Source of the DNA: an uncultured Erythrobacter sp.
GTDB taxonomy: Bacteria > Pseudomonadota > Alphaproteobacteria > Sphingomonadales > Sphingomonadaceae
NCBI GenBank assembly: GCA_947503275.1
Contig: CANNCZ010000001.1
Location: forward strand, 1 to 64,000
DNA: 64,000 nt
Reading direction: 5' to 3'
A program made the translations under genes and the position numbers. The notes under the pieces were generated by a model that saw nothing but the letters and a program-made list of their open reading frames with translations, was not told the DNA's origin and searched no databases. Within the stretch, counting starts at the first letter, position 1. The number at the start of each line of letters is the position of its first letter. Below are positions 1 through 8,397 of this stretch, one piece after another.

Positions 1-39
1 GGCGCTTCTAAGAGCACTCACCACACAAACACCACTAAC

Positions 40-75
40 AAACGCCGGGCCTTGCAAAAGCAAAGCCCGGCGTTT
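40..75. terminator. Strong hairpin, probable bidirectional terminator
   Basis: An 11-bp perfect stem (AAACGCCGGGC pairing with GCCCGGCGTTT) encloses a loop that can itself pair (TTGC-AAAA-GCAA). On the minus strand the stem ends in a short T-rich stretch. It lies 256 nt beyond the stop of the minus-strand halogenase gene and could also end a plus-strand gene lying left of the window. Direction of action is not resolved. Confidence 0.7.
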
Positions 76-234
76 GGGTGTCAGCTACCGCGAAAGGCGG
101 ATGCGGCGTGAAAGTGCCACGGATTTTGGCCAAGCCGATCATCCGCTAAAGTGAGTGCCCAACATGAACTCATTTGGGCACCAGCAAACAGATGATAGTC
201 AGTCCGCTTTTCAACCCAACCTTGCCAAGATCTG

Positions 235-302
235 AGGACTGTCCGAGCAAATGCACCTTTTAGCGAAACGCGCGTGATTGGGCAGGGCAGGGCGGTGCCC
301 TG
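235..302 (+). repeat. Dispersed intergenic repeat, copy A
   Basis: This is a noncoding stretch that resembles the cores at 19201-19270 and 55975-56043. Shared words include GAGCAAATGCACC, TAGCGAAACGCGCGTGATTG and GGGCAGGGCGGTGCCC. It begins GGACTGTCCGAG where copy C reads GGCACTGTCAGAG, so the 5' arm of the outer GGCAC/GTGCC pairing is degraded here. The remaining sequence between 76 and 330 shows no gene I can support. Confidence 0.7.
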
Positions 303-330
303 ATCATAAGATGCTCCCGGAAGACCGGAT

Positions 331-1839
331 TTAATGCAGGTCCACTGCGCAGTGCTTCTGCAAATATTGTTCATGCGTTGGCAGTGTATCCACGGCGCGC
401 TCAATCAAGGTGCGGACATTGCCGAGAAACTCATCCAATTGCACATCGCTGAGGCCGTTTGCCATCGGGTCATAGCCCGAAGGCTCCACCCCCTGACCTA
501 ACATCACCTGAGCCCAGCTTGCCTCTCTGAACAGATCATCGGCATCGCGGCCAATCCGACCCGATGATGCGAACAGAGCTTGTTTATGCGTTAGGCTGTC
601 TGGCACTTCCATGTTCTTGCAATAACGCCAGAATTCTGAATCCTCGCGGCCTGTCTGATGGTAATGCAGGATCAGGAAGTCGCGGATTTGCTCAAATTCT
701 ACGGCGCAGCGGCGATTGTATTCCGCGCGCTCAGCATCGGCATTTTCGCCTGATGGAAACAATTGCAGCAGTCGGCTGACATGCGATTGGATCAGGTGGA
801 TGCTGGTCGATTCAAGCGGTTCCAAAAACCCGCTCGACAAACCGATCGCTGCGCAATTGTGCGACCAGAACTTCTCTCGCCGCCCGGTGGTGAAGCGGAT
901 CGGACGCGGGTCTGCCAGCGGCTTTGTATCAAGGCCTGCAAGCAGCGTCTCACCCGCTTCGTCATCCGAGATAAAGTCGCTGCAATAGACGTGCCCGTTG
1001 CCCGTGCGGTGCTGCAAGGGGATGCGCCATTGCCAGCCTGCGCCTTTGGCGGTGGCACGAGTGTAGGGGACCAAGGTTTCCAGCCGCTCACTCGGCACCG
1101 CTTGCGCGCTGTTGCAAGGGAGCCAGCGGGACCAGTCTTGATATTCAACGCCCAGCTCTTGGCCAAGCAGTAGCGCGCGAAATCCGGTGCAGTCGATGAA
1201 GAAATCGCCCGCTATCTCTATACCGCTATCCAGCGTGATTGAGGTGATGTCGCCGCTTTCCCCATCACGCGCGACGCTCTGCACGATGCCTTCGCGGCGG
1301 ATGACACCGTGCTGCTCGGAAAAGGCGCGTAAGTAGGCTGCGTAAAGGCTCGCATCAAAGTGATAGGCATAGGCAAGCCCAGTCATCGATGTGTTGCCGA
1401 CCCTATCAAGCTTGCCAAACTTGGCGTGCGTGGCGGCATGTTTGTGCAAGGAGTAATGCCACAAATCCTTGTCGTGACCTGCGGCCTTTGCACGGTTCCA
1501 ATATTGGTGGAACGGCACGCTCGCCAAATTCATGCCCGCATCGCCAAATGTGTGCAGATAGCGCGTGCCAACCGCGCCCCAATCGACAAATTCAATGCCA
1601 AGCTTGAATGTGCCATTGGTCTTTTTCACAAAGTCATGTTCATCCAGACCAAGGATCGTGTTGAGCCGGATAATCTGCGGGATCGTCGCTTCGCCCACAC
1701 CGACAGTGCCAATCGCATCGGATTCGACCAGGGTGATATCCAGCGTCTTGCCATGCAACCGAGAAAACGCCGCTGCTGCAATCCAGCCAGCCGTTCCCCC
1801 GCCAACGATAACGAGTGTCTTTGGTGCGTTCTGGCTCAC
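331..1839 (-). CDS. Flavin-dependent tryptophan halogenase-like protein 1
   Basis: 502-residue member of the PrnA-type flavin-dependent halogenase family, expected to be a soluble FADH2-dependent enzyme. Near the N-terminus is the FAD-binding IVGGGTAGW (about 11-19). The lysine matching PrnA K79 is present at residue 79 (GTFKLGIEF), as are the halogenase WxWxIP motif (WQWRIP) and the LEPLESTS segment carrying the catalytic glutamate. I place the start at a GTG preceded by GAGGGG, 7 nt after the DUF6445 stop, because the longer frame would overlap that gene. It is co-transcribed with DUF6445 and divergent from a TonB-dependent receptor. Such halogenase homologues often accompany TonB receptors in sphingomonad and Caulobacter sugar loci, where their substrate is unknown, so halogenation itself is not shown by the context. 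Confidence 0.88.
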   Translation of the reverse strand: MSQNAPKTLVIVGGGTAGWIAAAAFSRLHGKTLDITLVESDAIGTVGVGEATIPQIIRLNTILGLDEHDFVKKTNGTFKLGIEFVDWGAVGTRYLHTFGDAGMNLASVPFHQYWNRAKAAGHDKDLWHYSLHKHAATHAKFGKLDRVGNTSMTGLAYAYHFDASLYAAYLRAFSEQHGVIRREGIVQSVARDGESGDITSITLDSGIEIAGDFFIDCTGFRALLLGQELGVEYQDWSRWLPCNSAQAVPSERLETLVPYTRATAKGAGWQWRIPLQHRTGNGHVYCSDFISDDEAGETLLAGLDTKPLADPRPIRFTTGRREKFWSHNCAAIGLSSGFLEPLESTSIHLIQSHVSRLLQLFPSGENADAERAEYNRRCAVEFEQIRDFLILHYHQTGREDSEFWRYCKNMEVPDSLTHKQALFASSGRIGRDADDLFREASWAQVMLGQGVEPSGYDPMANGLSDVQLDEFLGNVRTLIERAVDTLPTHEQYLQKHCAVDLH

Positions 1840-1846
1840 TTGCCCC

Positions 1847-2566
1847 TCATCCCTCTTTTTCCTTAGGTCGGAAGAACGCATTGATGGTCAAGCGCCCCTT
1901 TTGCGGGTCCGATGAGAACTCGCTCGCATTATTGATCAGCCCGGAATGCAGCACATTGCCGCGATAAAACACCGCCTGATTAAATGCGCCTTCCACTTCA
2001 TATATACGCTCAAAATGCGGCGCACCGTCAGTTACATAAGCGGGCTTTGGCATTCCTTGCTCACGCACATCATTTTCCAAAGCGGCACGATAGGCGGGAA
2101 ATGTTGCGTTGGTAAGCGCCTCCAGCCCGGAGGACTTGTGCCGGAAAAAGCCGGTCCCGCCATGATCGCTGCGATGCAGATAGAGCATCATGGCAAGCTG
2201 ACGCGGATCGGTGCCATCCACATGCGGGAAGCATTGCATCGGTATCAGCTGGGCTGGCGGCGTGGTGACAAGCGAGAACCAGGCCTGCATCTGCCAGCCA
2301 TGTTCTGCCACACCAAAGCCAGCATCCAACATCGGCGACAAGTCGCCAAGCCATGCCGAGCACACATCATCAGGCAGAGGCGAACGCACGCCGGGATATT
2401 GCGGTGTGGTTACTGCAAATTTTTGCAAAGATGCCGTTTGAACTGCGGTTTCGGGATCACTCATTAAACCCTGAATTCGGATAACATCATGCTTTTGCGA
2501 TGAAAAAGTGCAAACTTCTGCATCTGAAACCGAAATCGACCAGTTTTGCTTTTTCACACGGGGCAT
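1847..2566 (-). CDS. DUF6445 family protein
   Basis: 239 residues, no signal peptide or membrane segment. The conserved region starts near residue 47 (QKFAVTTPQYPGVRSPLP) and includes FPHVDGTDPRQLAMMLYLH and GTGFFRHKSSG, an iron/2-oxoglutarate-like HxD arrangement reminiscent of prolyl-hydroxylase-type beta-barrels. The assignment to DUF6445 is by recognition of this pattern. It is the first gene of a two-gene operon with the halogenase-like protein (7-nt gap). The predicted start at 2566 has only a weak ribosome site (GGTTGGG directly upstream). An alternative in-frame ATG at 2464 (MSDPETAV) would still keep the conserved domain. Function is unknown; the family is habitually found beside TonB receptors and halogenase homologues. 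Confidence 0.75.
   Translation of the reverse strand: MPRVKKQNWSISVSDAEVCTFSSQKHDVIRIQGLMSDPETAVQTASLQKFAVTTPQYPGVRSPLPDDVCSAWLGDLSPMLDAGFGVAEHGWQMQAWFSLVTTPPAQLIPMQCFPHVDGTDPRQLAMMLYLHRSDHGGTGFFRHKSSGLEALTNATFPAYRAALENDVREQGMPKPAYVTDGAPHFERIYEVEGAFNQAVFYRGNVLHSGLINNASEFSSDPQKGRLTINAFFRPKEKEG
2414..2427. promoter_or_regulatory. Intragenic copy of the putative sugar-locus operator
   Basis: TGCAAATTTTTGCA, identical over 14 nt to the cores at 12096-12109 and 17019-17032. It lies inside the 5' part of the DUF6445 gene, about 520 bp from the TonB receptor start. It could be an auxiliary operator or a codon-level coincidence, since it encodes the run SLQKFA. Confidence 0.4.
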
Positions 2567-2946
2567 CCCAACCAGCTAAAACAGTGCATACAAGCTATCA
2601 AACAGCGCCGAACCTGCCAAATGAATAGATCTATAGCGCTGTTTCTAATACATTTATCTGAAATCTCGTCACCACCATTACTGCCCATAAGATCTGTGCC
2701 ATGCAAATTTGCGCATTTGAGTGCGTCAATTGTGTGACTTGCTCGCCACACTCCCACGGTCACTCAAAACGATTGCAAGAAATGCAAATGCTGCCCGTTT
2801 CTAATGCTTTGTTTTTAAAGATATTTTGCTAAGAACCTTGTCGCTGAGCGGGATTTTCGAATAGTTGATTTACGGATTGGATTTTCTGCTGTATGAAAAA
2901 AACTGCAAACACGCACAGATCGTGATGCACCGGGGAGGTATTAAGA
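2567..2946. promoter_or_regulatory. Divergent promoter region with operator-like palindrome
   Basis: 380 nt without a gene between the DUF6445 operon and the TonB receptor. A perfect 10-bp palindrome GCAAATTTGC sits at 2703-2712 inside TGCAAATTTGCGCA, close to the TGCAAA-TT-TTTGCA motif. A direct repeat of TGCAA/TGCAAA occurs at 2774-2788. The receptor ribosome site GGGGAGG lies 9 nt before 2947. I could not assign -35/-10 boxes with confidence. Confidence 0.45.
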
Positions 2947-5742
2947 ATGGGATTTAAGCGTTACTCTAATCATGCTCGTCTGCTGTGTGGTGCAGCTACG
3001 GGACTCGCCATGGTGGCAGGCGCTGCGCCTGCAATGGCACAGGATAATCAAGACGATACCGAAGTTGCGGACGGCGAAGGCAATCAGATTGTCGTCACCG
3101 GTATTCGCAGCGCTATCGAAAGCTCGCTCGAGGCAAAGCGCGATGCGACATCAATCGTCGAAGTGATCTCGGCAGAGGATCTCGGGCAACTCCCCGATCT
3201 CTCCATTGCTGATTCGCTCGCACGCCTGCCGGGTGTCACTGCGCAGCGTGTGCGTGGCCGCTCTCAACAGATTTCGATCCGCGGCCTTGGCCCCGACTTC
3301 TCACTCGCGCTGCTTAACGGCCGCGAAGTGGTTTCAGCCGGTAACAATCGCGGCATCGAATTCGATCAGTTCCCATCAGAACTTATTAGTCAGGGTGTAG
3401 TCTACAAAACGGGCGATGCACGCCTCGCGGCAATCGGTATTGCAGGGGCCGTTGACCTTCGGACTGTCCGTCCTCTCGACTCGAATAAACGTCAGGTCAG
3501 CGTCTCGGGTACCTATGTCTACAATGACAGCGGATCACGTAACCCCGACTTCCCCGACAACGGCTATCGTTTCTTCGGATCATACATTGATCAAAACGCA
3601 GAAGGCACTGTTGGCTGGTCCATTGGTGCCACGGTTCAGTCGAACCCTACGCACTTTATTTCGCGTGAGTTGAAAGTTGATGAGCGGTCCAACCAGATCG
3701 CTCGTGATGCGAATGGGATAATTTACCCGGCCGACAACCCACGCCAAGGTGTGGTGAGCCGCGAATTTGAGCGGACTTCGATTGCTGGTACGCTGCAATT
3801 CGAACCCTCGAGCGATTTCTCGCTCATGTTCGACATGTTCTACACCGATACGACAGATGCCGGTATCTTCAGAGGAACGGAAACCCCGCTCGCATCGTGG
3901 AGTGGAGCGCAGTTTGAAGGCGCGACGGGTTCTGGTCCATTCGCAGATAGCGCGACTTACTCCTCTGTTGTTCCAATCCTTCGGACGGATACCGAAGGAA
4001 ACGAGAGCCAAATCTTCGGTCTTGGCGCAAATCTTGGTTTCGACGTGACTGACAATCTCAGTTTCATTCTGGACTACGGATTCTCGACGCTTGAACGCAA
4101 CGACATTGATTATGAGTCCTACGCCGGAACGGGCTTTGCTCGCGGTGGTGCCCAAGATACGCTGGCTTTCACCTTCCCGAGCGATGGCACTTACAGCATT
4201 GACGGACTGATCGATTACACCGACCCTTCGAATGTGCTGCTGACCGATCCGGGCGGCTGGGGCCAGGTCGGTTTCTTGCGTGAACCGGAAATCAACGATC
4301 AGCTGCACCAGTTGCGTACTGAACTGGGTTGGGAGTTCGATGGAGGGTTCCTCGACAGCATAGTCGTCGGTTGGCTCTACACCGATCGCGAAAAAGATTT
4401 CGACAATAACGGGACATTTCTTCGTGCCGGTACGGGCTTTGTGAACGGTGCTGCACCTATCCCGTCTGACTTGATAATCGGTTCGACCGATACAGGCAGT
4501 CTGACGCAAGACATCATCGCTTATGATCCAGCCGACCTGCTGACCAATGGAACATATGTGCTCGAACGTGCGACAGATGACACTGAATGGGTTGTCGGTG
4601 AGCGCGTGCACAATTTTTACATTCAAGCCAATCTCGACGGTGATCTGGGTAGCGTTCCCGTGCGCGGTAACATTGGGTTGCGCTATGCTGACACGCGGCA
4701 ATCCTCGACCGGCACAATCAGCGGTGGTTTTACGAACACCGTTTCGGAAAGCTACAGCGATTGGCTGCCGAGCCTGAACCTGAGCTTTGAAGTCGCGGAC
4801 GACACCTTCGTCCGTCTGGCGGCTGCGCGGTCAATCACTCGGGCAAGACTGGATCAGTTGGCTGCGAACCAGAACGTGCTGGTCAACCCCTTGAGCTGTG
4901 AGGATACGAACGGCGATCAGATTCCAGATGAGGTCGTTGGTTTTAACCCACCGACACTTGTTTGCTTCACGCTTCAGGGCGGCAACCCGTTCTTGCAACC
5001 GTACCAATCGGATTCGGTCGATTTGTCATTTGAGAAGTACTTCTCACCGGGTTCAGCGGTAATTGTTGCCGCCTTCCACAAAGAGCTTTCTGACTGGGTC
5101 ATTGATTTCAGAGAGGTCATCGATCTCACTCAGCCGATCCAGAACGCTGGGTTTGGAAATATCCTGCAATCTGCGCCTGAAATCGCGACCGGTGTGTTGG
5201 AGGGTCCCGTAAACTTCGCTGATGGCTCAATCACGGGTATCGAGGGGACCATCAGGTTGGACTTCGGCGATCTCTCGGATGCGCTCGATGGGTTCGGCGG
5301 CTTCGTTAGCTTCACCTATGCGGACGCAGAGCTGGAAGATGAAGAGATGGAAAGTCTCGCCATCCCTGGCTACTCAGAAACGACGTGGTCTGGCGACATC
5401 TTCTATGAAAAGAACGGTTTCCGAGCCAAGCTGGCAGCGCGTTATCGCAGTGGGTTCCTGTCTGAAGTGCAGAACTTTTCTGGTGGCCTTGATGGTGCCG
5501 ATGCACAGGACGAAACCATTCTTGATGCTCAGATCGGGTACACCTTCCAGAACGAAACCGGTCCGCTTTCGGGTCTCGGAATTCTGGTCGAAGTCTTCAA
5601 TTTGACCAATGAACCGTTCGTTACGCAAAGTGATCTGTTTGATGGAAATGGCACTGATCCTTCAAATGTAATCGGTGCATTCCCAAGTCGTCACGAAGTT
5701 TACGGCCGGACGTTCAACTTCACGATCCGCAAAAACTTCTAA
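2947..5742 (+). CDS. TonB-dependent receptor, probable maltodextrin porin
   Basis: 931-residue outer-membrane receptor. The signal peptide ends near residue 31 (APAMA/QDN). A TonB-box-like IVVTGIRS (about 49-56) and a plug domain (about 57-180, SIRGLGPDFSLALLNGRE) follow, then a long beta-barrel ending in a C-terminal phenylalanine (FTIRKNF), as expected for BamA insertion. The spacing and wording fit the Xanthomonas/Caulobacter TonB receptor subfamily (TIGR01782), which includes the Caulobacter maltose receptor MalA. Neighbouring GH13 and GH97 enzymes, a LacI regulator and an MFS sugar carrier support alpha-glucan oligosaccharides as substrate; this is inference from context. It has a strong ribosome site (GGGGAGG) and is followed by an intrinsic terminator. 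Confidence 0.9.
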   Translation: MGFKRYSNHARLLCGAATGLAMVAGAAPAMAQDNQDDTEVADGEGNQIVVTGIRSAIESSLEAKRDATSIVEVISAEDLGQLPDLSIADSLARLPGVTAQRVRGRSQQISIRGLGPDFSLALLNGREVVSAGNNRGIEFDQFPSELISQGVVYKTGDARLAAIGIAGAVDLRTVRPLDSNKRQVSVSGTYVYNDSGSRNPDFPDNGYRFFGSYIDQNAEGTVGWSIGATVQSNPTHFISRELKVDERSNQIARDANGIIYPADNPRQGVVSREFERTSIAGTLQFEPSSDFSLMFDMFYTDTTDAGIFRGTETPLASWSGAQFEGATGSGPFADSATYSSVVPILRTDTEGNESQIFGLGANLGFDVTDNLSFILDYGFSTLERNDIDYESYAGTGFARGGAQDTLAFTFPSDGTYSIDGLIDYTDPSNVLLTDPGGWGQVGFLREPEINDQLHQLRTELGWEFDGGFLDSIVVGWLYTDREKDFDNNGTFLRAGTGFVNGAAPIPSDLIIGSTDTGSLTQDIIAYDPADLLTNGTYVLERATDDTEWVVGERVHNFYIQANLDGDLGSVPVRGNIGLRYADTRQSSTGTISGGFTNTVSESYSDWLPSLNLSFEVADDTFVRLAAARSITRARLDQLAANQNVLVNPLSCEDTNGDQIPDEVVGFNPPTLVCFTLQGGNPFLQPYQSDSVDLSFEKYFSPGSAVIVAAFHKELSDWVIDFREVIDLTQPIQNAGFGNILQSAPEIATGVLEGPVNFADGSITGIEGTIRLDFGDLSDALDGFGGFVSFTYADAELEDEEMESLAIPGYSETTWSGDIFYEKNGFRAKLAARYRSGFLSEVQNFSGGLDGADAQDETILDAQIGYTFQNETGPLSGLGILVEVFNLTNEPFVTQSDLFDGNGTDPSNVIGAFPSRHEVYGRTFNFTIRKNF

Positions 5743-5768
5743 AAGGGAAAGGGTCGCAACTCTCCCGA

Positions 5769-5803
5769 GGGGCTCGCTGGAAACAGCGGGCCCTTCTTGT
5801 TTT
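5769..5803 (+). terminator. Rho-independent terminator after the TonB receptor
   Basis: The stem GGGCTCGCTG pairs with CAGCGGGCCC across a GAAA tetraloop, with one G-U pair, and is followed by TTCTTGTTTT. It begins 27 nt after the receptor stop and separates it from the convergent halogenase gene. Confidence 0.85.
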
Positions 5804-5839
5804 GGGCTATGCGCTTGTAAGTGAAGGAGCGCGGAGCGC

Positions 5840-7360
5840 TTAAACGGCGAGTGGCGACGGGCAGTGCTTTGCCAGAAACTCTGCATGGCTAGGCATTTGT
5901 TCAACCGCCTGATCCATTGCATCTGCTACCATACGCATACGTTCCAATACGGGCACACCGTCGCGCATTGCGGTGATGGCAGGCGCTCTTCGTGGGGTAA
6001 TGTCCTGTCCCAGATAAACCGCGATCCAGCTAGGATTGGCGAACAATTCGCGCTCATCGGAAACGAGCAGGCCGTAATTGCGGAAATGGTCGATCTTGTA
6101 TTGCAGCGTCTCGGGTATCTCCATCGCGCTGCAATATCGCCATAGCTCCGCATCATCGCGGGCCGTTGCCTTGTAATGCAGGATCAAAAAGTCACGTATC
6201 CGCTCATATTCAACCGTGGTCTGAGAATTGTATTCGCGTGCGAGCAAGGGCGACATTTCGCTATCGGGCAGCAAGGCAATTAGGCGCAAGATACCATATT
6301 GGATCAGATGCAGACTGGTCGATTCCAATGGCTCCATAAAGCCTGCCGATAGCCCGATCGCCACGCAGTTCTTGTCCCAGAATTTGCGTCGCCTGCCGGT
6401 CACGAACCGCAATGTGCGCGGGTCGGCCTCAGGCTCCCCATCAAGCGAACTCATCAGTGTTTCGGTCGCCTGATCCTCACTAATAAACTCGCTGCAATGG
6501 ACGTAGCCATTGCCGGTGCGATGTTGCAGCGGGATGCGCCATTGCCAGCCCGCCTCTTTGGCAGTGGAGCGGGTGTACGGGGTGATCTCAGCTTGTTTGG
6601 CGCAGGGCACAGCAACCGCGCGGTCGCAAGGCAGCCATTGCTGCCAATTTTCATATCCCGCCTCTAACGCGCCTTCGATCAGCAGCCCGCGAAAGCCGCT
6701 GCAATCAATAAAGAACTCGCCCGAAATCACCGCCCCGCTGTCGAGCGTCACGCTTTCGATAAAGCCGTCTGCGCTACGCTGCTTGACATCGACCACCCGG
6801 CCTTCAACCCGTTTAACCCCGCGCGCTTCTGCCATGCGCCTTAGGAAGGCGGCATAAAGTCCAGCGTCAAAATGATAGGCATAATCGAAGGTCGATTGAA
6901 TCTTGCGCCGATCCGCCTCTGGATGGGCAAAGCGCCCCGCCTTGGCCATCGCCCAGCACATTGAGAAATCATCAATTGCGCCTTCGATATTGCCGGCCAG
7001 CTTCTCGCGCATCCAATAATGGTAGAACGGAACCTTATCGAACTCCGCGCCGTATTGGCCGAATGGGTGGAAATAGGAATGCCCTTTTCGCGACCAATCA
7101 ACAAACTCAATGCCGAGTTTGTAAGAGCCTGCGGTTTCCTTAAGAAAGGTCGCCTCATCAATCCCGATGCGTTGATTGAAGGTGCGGATCGGCGGGATGG
7201 TTGCCTCGCCCACGCCAACAGTGCCGATGGCCTCGCTCTCAACCAGGGTGATCTGGCAAGATTTGCCGACCGCATCTGATAATGCCGCCGCCGTCATCCA
7301 GCCGGCGCTTCCTCCACCCACAATCACGATGTTGCGCAAAGGGGCAAAGCCGCTGGTCAT
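5840..7360 (-). CDS. Flavin-dependent tryptophan halogenase-like protein 2
   Basis: 506 residues, paralogous to the halogenase-like protein at 331-1839. FAD motif IVGGGSAGW lies at about 13-21, the catalytic lysine equivalent at K81 (GSYKLGIEF), followed by WQWRIP and MEPLESTS. The start chosen is the ATG one nucleotide after the LacI stop (TAAG-ATG) with GGCGGG just upstream; the longer frame would overlap the regulator. It is the last gene of the operon amylase, alpha-glucosidase, LacI, halogenase, so it should be induced together with starch enzymes. Conservation of all the catalytic signatures makes an active flavin enzyme likely. Whether it halogenates tryptophan, another indole or something else cannot be read from the sequence. 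Confidence 0.88.
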   Translation of the reverse strand: MTSGFAPLRNIVIVGGGSAGWMTAAALSDAVGKSCQITLVESEAIGTVGVGEATIPPIRTFNQRIGIDEATFLKETAGSYKLGIEFVDWSRKGHSYFHPFGQYGAEFDKVPFYHYWMREKLAGNIEGAIDDFSMCWAMAKAGRFAHPEADRRKIQSTFDYAYHFDAGLYAAFLRRMAEARGVKRVEGRVVDVKQRSADGFIESVTLDSGAVISGEFFIDCSGFRGLLIEGALEAGYENWQQWLPCDRAVAVPCAKQAEITPYTRSTAKEAGWQWRIPLQHRTGNGYVHCSEFISEDQATETLMSSLDGEPEADPRTLRFVTGRRRKFWDKNCVAIGLSAGFMEPLESTSLHLIQYGILRLIALLPDSEMSPLLAREYNSQTTVEYERIRDFLILHYKATARDDAELWRYCSAMEIPETLQYKIDHFRNYGLLVSDERELFANPSWIAVYLGQDITPRRAPAITAMRDGVPVLERMRMVADAMDQAVEQMPSHAEFLAKHCPSPLAV

Positions 7361-7361
7361 C

Positions 7362-8390
7362 TTACCCGCCACAGCTCTCACGGATCAGCAAGCTCGTCTC
7401 CAGCCGTTCAGAAATGGCTTGCCCGCCATGTGTGTCGATCAGTTTGGAAACCAGCATGCGGCCTGCCAGATTGGCGTCTTGGTCAATCGTGGTGAGGCGG
7501 GGCGAGACCAAGCGCGCGGCAGGAATGTTATCATAACCGACCACGGAAACATCATCAGGCACAGACCGACCCGACTTGCTCAATGCGCGGATTGCGCCGA
7601 TTGCGATCAGGTCGCTGGCAGCAAAGATAGCGTCGAACTCAATCCCGCGATCAATCGCAGAACGCGCTGTGGATTCGCCCGATTGCACGTCGAAATGAGC
7701 GGGCAGCACAAGATCGGTGTCGAGCGCAATTCCCGCTTCGTCCAGCGCAAGCTTGTACCCGCGATAGCGTTGCTCCGCTTCAGGCGCCTCGGTGTCGCCT
7801 AGAAACAGGACACGCCGGCGCCCTAACCTCAAAAGATGTGACGTTGCGCGCCTGCCGCCTGCGAGATTGTCAGATCCGATCGTGCAATAGGCGGCGTCTG
7901 CAAAATCCGCACCCCAAACCACGAAGCGGTCGGACCCATCGGCAAGCGAATTGAACGCATCGTGCAAGGAGCTTTGGCCGATAAAGATCATACCCGTAGC
8001 CCGGCTTGTCGTCATTGCAAATTCAAGGTCTTCGGCCGAGCGCGGGAAAACATGGCTGATCACCAGATCAACTTTGCGTTCGCGCGCTGCCTCAGCAATT
8101 CCGGCCAGCAGCTCGAGGAAAAACGGGTCCGCAACGCGGGTTTCACGCGCTTGGGGGGCAGGGACGATAACGGCGATAGTCGCTTCGGCGCCGACGGGGC
8201 CATTGGGCATATGGCTGCGGAAATCATAATCATGCGCGCGCGCAATCCGCCAGATTTCCTGCTTGGTCCGCCGCTTCACTGCGGGGCTATCGTTCAACGC
8301 TCTGGAAACGGTCGAAATGGACACGCCAGCCTGACGGGCAATATCTTCTAGCCGCGCATTCTTCTTAGCCTTTAGACCGGCGTCGCTCAT
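7362..8390 (-). CDS. LacI-family transcriptional regulator of the maltodextrin locus
   Basis: 342 residues. The helix-turn-helix at about 14-33 reads RLEDIARQAGVSISTVSRAL with a hinge helix after it, followed by a periplasmic-binding-protein-like sugar domain (about 70-340). It lies between the alpha-glucosidase (7-nt gap) and the second halogenase-like gene, within the operon it probably controls. Xanthomonas and Caulobacter maltose loci use LacI-type repressors. The palindrome TGCAAA-TT-TTTGCA found in front of the MFS and GH97 genes has the size and symmetry of a LacI-family site, which makes this protein the candidate binder. The inducer is presumably maltose or a maltodextrin. Confidence 0.92.
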   Translation of the reverse strand: MSDAGLKAKKNARLEDIARQAGVSISTVSRALNDSPAVKRRTKQEIWRIARAHDYDFRSHMPNGPVGAEATIAVIVPAPQARETRVADPFFLELLAGIAEAARERKVDLVISHVFPRSAEDLEFAMTTSRATGMIFIGQSSLHDAFNSLADGSDRFVVWGADFADAAYCTIGSDNLAGGRRATSHLLRLGRRRVLFLGDTEAPEAEQRYRGYKLALDEAGIALDTDLVLPAHFDVQSGESTARSAIDRGIEFDAIFAASDLIAIGAIRALSKSGRSVPDDVSVVGYDNIPAARLVSPRLTTIDQDANLAGRMLVSKLIDTHGGQAISERLETSLLIRESCGG

Positions 8391-8397
8391 TGAATTC

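Noticed and set aside
3580..4701. 373-codon minus-strand frame inside the TonB receptor
   Set aside because: Shadow of the receptor gene: antisense frame with no ribosome site, while the plus-strand protein has clear domains throughout.
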